Assembly: GCF_000308855.1 (NCBI RefSeq)
Contig: NZ_BAGM01000096.1
Location: 124,001-188,000, forward strand
Source: Nocardia veterana NBRC 100344
Lineage (GTDB): Bacteria > Actinomycetota > Actinomycetes > Mycobacteriales > Mycobacteriaceae
DNA length: 64,000 bases
Direction of reading: 5' to 3'
Part shown: piece after piece, positions 50,553-57,936 of the stretch
How positions within the stretch are numbered: the stretch's first letter is position 1
How the letters are laid out: every line of letters starts with the position of its first letter
The notes under the pieces: generated by a model
Told to the model about the DNA's origin: nothing
The model's database searches: none
The model's input: the letters and a program-made list of their open reading frames with translations, nothing else
Position numbers and translations under genes: made by a program

Positions 50553-50769
50553 ATCTGCACAGAGCGGGTGGATTCAGCGAACTCAGCCGAACATCGAGGA
50601 TGGACCAGCGGCCGAGGATCGCCGAATGTACCGACTCGACCTGGGTTGATGCTGAGATAACTGGTACGTATGCGCACGCCCAATCAGGCACGCTGCCAGC
50701 GAATTGGTATTTACTTGTTGCCGGTGCGGCGATTAGTCTTGCGCCGAGACCGATCAGAAAGGACCTCGT

Positions 50770-51531
50770 ATGAAGCTCGAGAATGCGGTCGCCGTGGTCA
50801 CCGGCGGCGCGTCGGGTCTGGGCCTGGCCACCGTGAAGGAGCTGCACGGTCAGGGCGCGAAGGTGGTGATCGTCGACCTGCCGTCGTCCAACGGTGAGGC
50901 GATCGCCAAGGAACTCGGCGACGGCGTGGTCTTCGCCGCAACCGACGTCACCAGCGAGGAACAGGTGAGCGCAGCGCTCGACGCCGCCGCCCAGCTGGGC
51001 ACCCTGCGGATCGCAGTGAACTGCGCGGGGATCGGCAATGCGATCAAGACGGTGAGCAAGAAGGGCGCGTTCCCGCTCGCCGACTTCACCAAGATCATCA
51101 ATGTCAACCTGATCGGCACGTTCAACGTGATCCGGCTCGCCGCCGAGCGTATCGCCGCGGCCGAACTCGAGGGCGAGGAGCGCGGTGTCATCATCAACAC
51201 CGCCTCGGTCGCGGCCTTCGACGGCCAGATCGGCCAGGCCGCCTACTCCGCCTCCAAGGGTGGCATCGTCGGTATGACCCTGCCGATCGCCCGCGACCTG
51301 GCGAGCGTGAACATCCGCGTGGTCACCATCGCGCCGGGTCTGTTCCACACCCCGCTGTTCGCCACCCTGCCCGAGGAGGCCATCAAGGCCCTCGGCGCGC
51401 AGGTCCCCCACCCCGCCCGGCTGGGCGACCCCACCGAATACGCGGCGCTCGCCCGCCACATCGTGGAGAACCCGATGCTCAACGGTGAGACCATTCGCCT
51501 CGACGGCGCAATCCGCATGGCGCCCCGCTGA
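50770..51531 (+). CDS. SDR oxidoreductase, 3-hydroxyacyl-CoA dehydrogenase type 2 (HSD10)-like
   Basis: 253 residues from ATG 50770 with AAAGGA upstream. Cofactor motif VVTGGASGLGLATVK (residues 9-23), acidic VDLP after strand 2 (NAD preference), NCAGIG near 86, catalytic Ser in NTASVAAFDG, and Tyr-x3-Lys in YSASKGG near 160. The C-terminus (APGLFHTPLFATLPEEA, ENPMLNGETIRLDG) matches human HSD17B10-like enzymes, which oxidise 3-hydroxyacyl-CoA and steroids. A strong terminator follows. A KstR-like box upstream would fit lipid or sterol use. Confidence 0.92.
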   Translation: MKLENAVAVVTGGASGLGLATVKELHGQGAKVVIVDLPSSNGEAIAKELGDGVVFAATDVTSEEQVSAALDAAAQLGTLRIAVNCAGIGNAIKTVSKKGAFPLADFTKIINVNLIGTFNVIRLAAERIAAAELEGEERGVIINTASVAAFDGQIGQAAYSASKGGIVGMTLPIARDLASVNIRVVTIAPGLFHTPLFATLPEEAIKALGAQVPHPARLGDPTEYAALARHIVENPMLNGETIRLDGAIRMAPR

Positions 51532-51543
51532 TTTCGCGCCTGC

Positions 51544-51579
51544 GCGAAAGGGCCCGGCCGCGAAGCCGGGCCCTTTCGC
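51544..51579 (+). terminator. Strong intrinsic terminator after the HSD10-like gene
   Basis: Perfect 15-bp stem GCGAAAGGGCCCGGC (51544-51558) and GCCGGGCCCTTTCGC (51565-51579) with a 6-base loop, 12 bases past the stop. Confidence 0.9.
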
Positions 51580-51612
51580 TCTTCGGTCCGAGCGGTGACG
51601 TGCGGGTGCGCG

Positions 51613-53112
51613 TCACGGCGCGGCGTCCGGCCGGCAGACGACATCGGTGGCCGGCAGCCGGCCGTCGATGAAATATCCGTTGATCGCCTCGCCGACGCAG
51701 CGGCTCAGGCCCGGCCGGAACGTCATGTGGATGCGAACCCCGGCAAGCGTCACCAACCGCGAACCCGCCATATCGTGATGTAAGGCCAGCGCGTGCGGAT
51801 AGGGCGTGCGTGGGTCGCCGGTGGCCTGCACGATCAACGCCGGCACCGAATTCCGCACCGTCGTCGGGCTTTCCACCGGGCGCGGCCAGAACGCGCAGGG
51901 CTGAATATTGGCCGCCAGCGCACCGAACACCGGCTGCGCCGGGCGCCGTTCCTCGATCTCGGACCAGTAACGCGCGGGCTCCTCCGGCGCCGCATCGTCA
52001 CCGCAGGCGATGAAGGCGAGAGCCGAATCCTCGTAATTCCGAAGCGAATCCAGCGTATCGGCCAGCCACGGGGAGTGCTCGGAAACCGGTGTCCCGTTCG
52101 CCGCGGCCAGCAATTCGGCGACGGTAGCGGCCGTCTTCTCGTCGGATCGGAAGTTGGCGAGCAGGTTGTGCAGCAGGAACGGCAACCAATGGTCGTCGAC
52201 CACGAAATCGTTCACCGTCACCGGCTGCCGGGCAAGCGAATTCATCAGTTCTTCGACGGTCTCGCGCACCTGCGGCGCGCTGGTTCCGAAGTGATAGTCC
52301 GGATCCCGTCGAGCGGCCCACACTGCCCAGTCGTCCAGGGCCGCTTCGTCCGCGGCGCCCCAGTCGCGGACCATGCCGGTCCAATACCGATCCGGATCGA
52401 TCGCGCTGTCGAGCACCATCCGATCGACCGACTGCGGGAACATCTGCGCGAATACGGCTCCCAGGTAGGTGCCGTAGGAGACGCCGAAGAAGCTGAGCGT
52501 CGGCGCACCGAGAACTCGGCGGATCACGTCCATGTCGCGCGCGGTGTTACGGGTCGTCAACTGCCGCAATGCGGTGGAATCGCCTGCCAGGCAATCCATT
52601 GCCAGGCGCGCGGCCCGGCCGGTGTCGGCGAGGAAACCGTCGAGCCCCACCCCCGCGGACCGGATCATCTCACCGGGCCGCCAGCCGCAGGCCCGACCGC
52701 CGGCCGACCGCCCGACGCCGCGCGGATCCATGCCGATCAGGTCGTACTGCGCCCGGACATCCGGTGCGAGCACGTCACCCAGCAGATCGACCGTGTCCAG
52801 ACCGGAGGCTCCGGGGCCGCCCGGATTGGCCAGTAGGACTCCGCGCCGACGATCCGGATCCGCGGCCGCGATCCGGGATATCGCAACCGTCAGGGTTCGC
52901 CCGTCGGGATCGGCGTAGTCCAGCGGAACCCGGACATCGGCGCACGCACCGCCCGCGGTGTCCAGATTGTCGAGTCCGCACGGCTTCCACGTCACCCGCT
53001 GGAGATAGAACCGGTCCATACCGGTTACCGGCGATCGGACCGCCGCACCGGCGGTGGTGAGCAACGCGGCAACCGCCACCACGACCGCACCGATCCGGAA
53101 AGTGCTCGTCAC
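51613..53112 (-). CDS. Secreted S33-type tripeptidyl aminopeptidase / alpha/beta hydrolase
   Basis: 499 residues from GTG 53112 (TTG 53115 possible). An N-terminal signal or anchor helix (IGAVVVAVAALLTTAGAAV) exports it. S33 family: ANPGGPGASGLD oxyanion region near residue 93, nucleophile GVSYGTYLG near 210, acid in QATGDPRTPYPHA near 425, and His in GVRIHMTFR near 450. The C-terminal TAP-like domain is present. Hydrolyses N-terminal peptides or esters outside the cell. The catalytic His context (IHMTF) is unusual; GHG or GH is more common. Substrate unknown. Confidence 0.88.
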   Translation of the reverse strand: MTSTFRIGAVVVAVAALLTTAGAAVRSPVTGMDRFYLQRVTWKPCGLDNLDTAGGACADVRVPLDYADPDGRTLTVAISRIAAADPDRRRGVLLANPGGPGASGLDTVDLLGDVLAPDVRAQYDLIGMDPRGVGRSAGGRACGWRPGEMIRSAGVGLDGFLADTGRAARLAMDCLAGDSTALRQLTTRNTARDMDVIRRVLGAPTLSFFGVSYGTYLGAVFAQMFPQSVDRMVLDSAIDPDRYWTGMVRDWGAADEAALDDWAVWAARRDPDYHFGTSAPQVRETVEELMNSLARQPVTVNDFVVDDHWLPFLLHNLLANFRSDEKTAATVAELLAAANGTPVSEHSPWLADTLDSLRNYEDSALAFIACGDDAAPEEPARYWSEIEERRPAQPVFGALAANIQPCAFWPRPVESPTTVRNSVPALIVQATGDPRTPYPHALALHHDMAGSRLVTLAGVRIHMTFRPGLSRCVGEAINGYFIDGRLPATDVVCRPDAAP

Positions 53113-53249
53113 CAACGGTTTTCAGCCCCGCACGCAGCCAGCTCGTCCACAGCGCCACGGTAGCCGACGGATGCACCGCTCACCCGTCCGGGGAACACCG
53201 GGCGAGCGGTGTCGATCACGCCCCGCCGGAAACGTCCGACACGACGCCG

Positions 53250-54041
53250 CTACCGGTTCCCGATCAGCAATGTCTGCGTGCTGCGGCCGACCGGCCCCTT
53301 CTCGTCGTAGAGCCGGGATTCGGCCATCCCGATCCCGCTGGGTTCGGGATAGGTCACCGCGTCGAGGCACACCCACTCCCCCGTCGGTTCTCGATGCAGC
53401 GTCACGGTCAGGTCGGTGTTGATGAAGAGATGACGGTTCCAGTCCATCACGGCGCTGACCCCGTTGCCGGAATCGGCGGCGGCCAGAGCGCGTTCCAAGG
53501 GGCTCGGCGTGGTTCCGGCGACGATCGGATAGCGCAGCCGGATCCAGCACACCGCCGGCCCCGGCTGCTGGAAGGACCCGGCCACGAAGCGGTAGTCGAT
53601 TCCGGTGTGGAATCCGACCTCCTGCGTGCTCGGGAACTCGCCGTTGTGGGCGACGGTGTCCGGGCCGGGATAGGCACCGGTGGCGATCGCATCGGCCGGT
53701 ACCTCGATCTCCGGATCGGCCACGCGCAGCCGCCACGCATGGGCCTTCAGCACCGGACCCCGATCGGTCGCGACGGTGGCCTCGATCAGTTCCACGCTGC
53801 GGCCGGGCCGAACCACACGCGCCTCGGCGCGCAGTGGCGCGATCGGCACCGGTCCGAGAATCTCCACGGCCACCCGCCCCACCCGGAACCCGGGCCGCGG
53901 TTCGCATCGCTCGATCACATGCCCCAGCAGCGCCGAGGGTGGCCCCGCATGCTGCGCGTCCGGCGACCACGGACCGCGGGTCAGCTCGGTCGAATGGAAC
54001 AGCGTGGGATCGGACGGATCCGGGCGATAGAAGGCCTCCAT
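53250..54041 (-). CDS. Acyl-CoA thioesterase family protein (TesB-like double hotdog)
   Basis: 263 residues from ATG 54041. Two hotdog halves: the first includes WSPDAQHAGPPSALLGHVIER (residues 25-45) and RAEARVVRPGRSVELIEATV; the second includes VSAVMDWNRHLFINTDLTVTLHREPTGEWVC-type strands near 195-225, with the family's Asp in MDWN. Expected to hydrolyse acyl-CoA to free acid and CoA in the cytoplasm. Adjacent to, and on the same strand as, the S33 peptidase, 137 bases apart, so probably separately transcribed. Confidence 0.85.
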   Translation of the reverse strand: MEAFYRPDPSDPTLFHSTELTRGPWSPDAQHAGPPSALLGHVIERCEPRPGFRVGRVAVEILGPVPIAPLRAEARVVRPGRSVELIEATVATDRGPVLKAHAWRLRVADPEIEVPADAIATGAYPGPDTVAHNGEFPSTQEVGFHTGIDYRFVAGSFQQPGPAVCWIRLRYPIVAGTTPSPLERALAAADSGNGVSAVMDWNRHLFINTDLTVTLHREPTGEWVCLDAVTYPEPSGIGMAESRLYDEKGPVGRSTQTLLIGNR

Positions 54042-54084
54042 GGATCCTTACTACCGCACCGGCGCCGGCCTGCGGCGCGCAGGC

Positions 54085-56868
54085 TCACCCGCCGGGGCGC
54101 ACCCAGGTCTCGGTGTCGCTTCCGGTTCCGGGCGGACAGCCGTTTCCGCCGTCCGGTGGGAGGGGCAACTGCAGCAGACACATCGGCGGGTTTTCGGCGT
54201 CGTTGAGATCCGAGGTCATCAGGATCGCGATCGACGCGCCGGTCACCGATCCGCGCGGTCCGTCGAACCGGAGATTCCCGGTCACCGTGTCGGCGTCCAG
54301 CTCACCCCGGCGCAATTCGAGGGCGATCGCCGCGCGATTCACCACCGCACCGGAATACTCCGGACGGGCCCGGTTGCGCTTGACCGCCCCGAGAAACAGC
54401 TCGGCGACATCGAATCCGATCCCGGTGCGATCACCCGGCCAGCCGACCTGGAAATGCGGGAGCGTGTTGCGCAGATCCCGCAACTCCGAACACAGCGTGT
54501 GCATATTCGGGCTGGCCGGCCGGGTGGGCTCGCCGTCGCGGACACAGTTGCGGCCCGCCAGCAGCGCGGGAACGCCCTTGGCGACATAGTGCACCGGAAA
54601 TCCGATCGGCGCGGAACTCTGGACCAGCTTGTCCGATACCGCGCGCGTCGCGGTGTCGTTGGCCAGGATCGGCGGCATGGCGGCACCGCAGTGCTGGGCA
54701 ACGGCGCTGACGAAGGGCCCGAAATCCGGGTTGCGGCCGCCGAAGAACAGCAGATCGCTCGGCCGGTCGCCGGCGGCGCAGGGCATCGGGCGGCCGGGGA
54801 TCTGCCCCTGATCGGTCCAGGGAGCGACCTCGCCGAACCGGTCCCCGAGTTCCTGCCGCAGATCGTTGTTCAACGTGCGGACATAGATGTCGGCCGGATC
54901 GTCGGACGTGTAGACGTACACCTTGCCGTAGCGAGGACTGCCGTCCGGGTTGCGCGCGCCGCGCACGTACTCGGCGATCAGCTTCGCCTGCATCGAATTC
55001 GGTAGTACGGGTTGGAAGTACAGCGGTGAGACCTCCTCCAGCCCGTCGGCGGACAGGGTGGTCGCCATCGTCGGCACGCCGAGTTGCCCCAATCGCGCGA
55101 TGGCACGGCGCGTTTCGGCGGTACTGCGGTCCAGCCCGATCACCCCGGCGACGGTCGGGTCCGAGCGCACCAACCGGCTGATCTGATGATCGACCACCCA
55201 GGTCGCATAGCGCATCGTCGTACCGCCGTTGGCGATCACGATCCGCAGCAGCGGTTCGGAGGCGCCGCCCTGCCGGTTGGCCCAGCGCTGCCGCACGGCC
55301 AGTCCGGCCAGCTCCTCGGCCTGCGCATGCGGATAGCGCCCGTTGCGGTCGATGTAGGTCATCCCGGCGAAGTAGATCAGGGTGACCAGGGGCCGGCGCG
55401 GATTGTCGTGCCGCAACCGGTCGGCCACGGCGTTCTGGTGGAACACCTCGCGCTGCATCTCGTCGAGTTCGGGATCGTCGGAGAAGATCTGTGCCGCAGT
55501 GGTACTCAGCCCGATACATTCGGTGCCGCGGACGGTGACGTCCACCCCGGATCGCCACGGCCACGCGGTACACCCGGCGGCGATCCTCGGCTCGCCGACG
55601 GCCACCGCCGCCGCCACCAGTGCCACGACCGGAAGCAGCGCGACAGCGGCGACCACCGAGCGGCGGGCCGCCCACGGCGGTGCGGGTGGGTAGGCCAGAT
55701 CGGACCGCTCGAAGCGCGGCAGCGGACCGCTCAGCGAATCCGGCAGGGGCAGCGTGAGATACCAGCTGTCGGTGTCGCGGTGGCGACGCCGCGCGTCGAT
55801 ATCGGCCCACCACAACCGCAGCGGATCGCGAGTCTCACCGTCGACCGTCACCCCGAGGTCGGCGAACCGGGCCGCCGGTGTCTCCGCCGACCCCTCGATC
55901 CGCGCCATGATCACCAGCGGATCGAACAGTCCGGTCTCGTTGCGGATCTCGTTGACGAATCGGATGATCCGGTCGGCGCCGTCGCCGGGGGTCACGTGGT
56001 CGAGGAGCGCGACCGGATATGCGGTGCGGCGCCAGCCCGAGGGCCGCCACAGGGTGCGTTTGTACGCCGCGCGCAGATCCTCCAGGAAGGCGTTCACCAG
56101 CAATTTCGCAATCTGCTCGGCATTCTCGCGGCGTCGCATCGGTTCGGCCAGGCGGACGCCGAAGCCGACGAAGCTGTGCGACAGCCGCGGGGTCAGATAG
56201 CGCTGGTGCATGAACCAATAACCCACCCGGGACAAACCGGGGATATGCGAGCTGACGAACAACCACAGCCGGACCACCGGCCACAGCGACAGCAGAACGG
56301 TCAGGATGCGCGCGACGGTACCGCCCACCGCTCCCAGTGCGGTCGCCGAACGATCCGCCGACGGCACCCCGCGCAGCAGATTCGGCAACCGCTGCCGCAG
56401 TTGCTCCGAGGCCTCCGTCGCCGACCCGGTCAGTCGCTGCCGGGTCAACCAGTCCGCGGTCCGATAACGGGGAAACGGAATGGGCCCCATGGCCGTATCG
56501 TCGCTGGCGAAGCAGGTGTAGAGCTCGTGCACGATCGGCAGGCAGTGCCCGTCGAGCTCCTGGTCGCCGACGGTGGAGAAGGCGGGGTCGAACATATCCG
56601 GAGCCACCGACGTCACATCGATCACCGCCCGCGGCACCGCCCGCCGACCGCCCGGTTCGCCGAGCCATTCGCCCGTGCGCGGCAGCAGGCCGGCGTCCCG
56701 GTCGAAATCGCTTGTCTCCGCGGCGATCAGGCGCACGATCGGCGGCGGCAGCCGGCGCTTCTTCCGGGGGCGCAGCACGGTCGGCAGAATGCGCGGCCGC
56801 TCGTCGGGAACGGCTACCGCGCGCAACGCATTCAAGTACTTGCGGAGATACCGCGCCCGGTCCGCCAT
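54085..56868 (-). CDS. Membrane-anchored periplasmic-binding-fold protein with large cytoplasmic domain
   Basis: 927 residues from ATG 56868; GAGG lies 6 bases upstream, which favours it over ATG 56874. Residues 1-395 are cytoplasmic-type sequence, with a hydrophobic segment near 190-225 (RILTVLLSLWPVVRLWLFV) and no P-loop. One strong transmembrane helix follows at about 405-428 (VVAAVALLPVVALVAAAVAVG). Residues 440-920 resemble a type 1 periplasmic-binding protein: LVTLIYFAGM, RIVIANGGTTMRYA, VAGVIGLDRSTAETRRAI, GKVYVYTSDDPADIYVRTL and DLLFFGGRNPDFGPFVSA. The order (cytoplasmic domain, TM, external binding domain) is that of a receptor rather than a transporter component. No ABC genes adjoin. 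I do not recognise the cytoplasmic domain. Confidence 0.8.
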   Translation of the reverse strand: MADRARYLRKYLNALRAVAVPDERPRILPTVLRPRKKRRLPPPIVRLIAAETSDFDRDAGLLPRTGEWLGEPGGRRAVPRAVIDVTSVAPDMFDPAFSTVGDQELDGHCLPIVHELYTCFASDDTAMGPIPFPRYRTADWLTRQRLTGSATEASEQLRQRLPNLLRGVPSADRSATALGAVGGTVARILTVLLSLWPVVRLWLFVSSHIPGLSRVGYWFMHQRYLTPRLSHSFVGFGVRLAEPMRRRENAEQIAKLLVNAFLEDLRAAYKRTLWRPSGWRRTAYPVALLDHVTPGDGADRIIRFVNEIRNETGLFDPLVIMARIEGSAETPAARFADLGVTVDGETRDPLRLWWADIDARRRHRDTDSWYLTLPLPDSLSGPLPRFERSDLAYPPAPPWAARRSVVAAVALLPVVALVAAAVAVGEPRIAAGCTAWPWRSGVDVTVRGTECIGLSTTAAQIFSDDPELDEMQREVFHQNAVADRLRHDNPRRPLVTLIYFAGMTYIDRNGRYPHAQAEELAGLAVRQRWANRQGGASEPLLRIVIANGGTTMRYATWVVDHQISRLVRSDPTVAGVIGLDRSTAETRRAIARLGQLGVPTMATTLSADGLEEVSPLYFQPVLPNSMQAKLIAEYVRGARNPDGSPRYGKVYVYTSDDPADIYVRTLNNDLRQELGDRFGEVAPWTDQGQIPGRPMPCAAGDRPSDLLFFGGRNPDFGPFVSAVAQHCGAAMPPILANDTATRAVSDKLVQSSAPIGFPVHYVAKGVPALLAGRNCVRDGEPTRPASPNMHTLCSELRDLRNTLPHFQVGWPGDRTGIGFDVAELFLGAVKRNRARPEYSGAVVNRAAIALELRRGELDADTVTGNLRFDGPRGSVTGASIAILMTSDLNDAENPPMCLLQLPLPPDGGNGCPPGTGSDTETWVRPGG

Positions 56869-56973
56869 CGTCATCCTCGATTGTCAGTGCTCCCCATCAC
56901 TTCACAGAGTTCCCGGAACTCTAGCCGACTACGCGCGCGGGCGCAGACAGCGCTGCGGGAGAAGGAGATTCGC

Positions 56974-57120
56974 GTGACGGCGGCGGCTCGACATTCGCGC
57001 ATCCGCCGAGCGGACGAGAGATACCGCAATCCGGGTACATTCGCCGCCCTCTTCGCCAAGCACGCCGGGCAGCGGCCCGGCGACTACCGAGCCGCCTTCC
57101 GCCGCGCTCACCCCCCGGAT
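56974..57120 (+). pseudogene. Remnant of an AraC-type C-terminus
   Basis: One frame reads RNPGTFAALFAKHAGQ then RPGDYRAAFRR, the usual end of an AraC second helix-turn-helix (F-x-R-x-F-x3-G-x-SP-x2-YR-x2-FR). Nothing upstream matches the rest of such a protein, so it is a fragment. It accounts for half of the gap between the receptor-like gene and the DUF899 gene. Confidence 0.5.
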
Positions 57121-57213
57121 CGACGGGTCCGCGCGGGCCGGCCGATGAATTCGCCCGACCGGCGCCGTCTACATCTACATCTCGCACATTGCGGACCGGT
57201 CAAGGGAGGACCT

Positions 57214-57903
57214 GTGAGCACCAACGCTTTGCCGCCCGTCGTCGACGCCGAAACCTGGCAGCGCGAACTCGACGCGCTGCGCGTCCGGGAGAAGGCCGCG
57301 ACCCGAGAACTCGATGCGATCGCCGCGCAGCGTCGTCGGCTGCCGATGGTCGAGATGCCCGACTACACCCTCGACAGCGCGGCCGGTCCGGTCCGGCTGG
57401 CCGACATCTTCGACGGCAGGTCGCAGCTGATCGTCTACAACCACATGTGGTTCCCCGGTGAGAAGTGGCAGTGTCCGGGCTGCACCGGATTCACCTCGCA
57501 ATTCACGAGATTGGAGTTCCTGGACAACTACGACGCCCGCTTCGTCATCGTCACCCAGGGCCCGATCGACGAAGCACTGGCCTACCGGCGCCGCGTCGGC
57601 AATACGATGCCCTGGTACTCGACCGCCAACAGTTCGTTCGGCTCCGACGTGGGCGCCCCGCCCGGAGGCGGGTTCGCGGTGAACGTCTTCCTTCGTGACG
57701 GCGACACGGTCTACCGGACCTGGCACACCAACGGCCGCGGTACCGAACAACTCAGCCACACCTTCGCCTTGATCGACATCCTCCCCTACGGTCGGCAGGA
57801 GGTCTGGCAGGACTCCCCCGAAGGGTGGCCACAATCCCCGACCTATAGCCGCTGGGCCGGTTCGCAGGACATCGCGGCGGCCTACGGGGAACCGGGGGCG
57901 TGA
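57214..57903 (+). CDS. DUF899 family thioredoxin-like protein
   Basis: 229 residues from GTG 57214 with AAGGGAGG 5 bases upstream. A helical head with REKAATRELDAIAAQRRRLP (residues 22-41) leads into the thioredoxin-like core: LIVYNHMWFPGEKWQCPGCT near 73-92, with the family's CxxC (CPGC), then FVIVTQGPIDEALAYRRRVG, and WYSTANSSFGSDVG near 130. The C-terminus ends with QDSPEGWPQSPTYSRW. Proteins of this family are predicted thiol oxidoreductases of unknown substrate. It follows the AraC remnant, which may have been its regulator. Confidence 0.9.
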   Translation: MSTNALPPVVDAETWQRELDALRVREKAATRELDAIAAQRRRLPMVEMPDYTLDSAAGPVRLADIFDGRSQLIVYNHMWFPGEKWQCPGCTGFTSQFTRLEFLDNYDARFVIVTQGPIDEALAYRRRVGNTMPWYSTANSSFGSDVGAPPGGGFAVNVFLRDGDTVYRTWHTNGRGTEQLSHTFALIDILPYGRQEVWQDSPEGWPQSPTYSRWAGSQDIAAAYGEPGA

Positions 57904-57936
57904 CCGACGGACCGCGGCGCGGGCCCGCCACCGAAG

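Noticed and set aside
49243..51459. Upstream continuation of the minus-strand AraC frame to 986 codons
   Set aside because: The extra part is antisense to mscL, the HSD10-like gene and intergenic DNA and has no family signal; ATG 49242 begins the conserved region.
55084..57213. Plus-strand open frame running into the DUF899 gene
   Set aside because: Antisense to the receptor-like gene. Only the part from GTG 57214 has a ribosome-binding site and family motifs; the short stretch 56974-57120 is kept as an AraC remnant.
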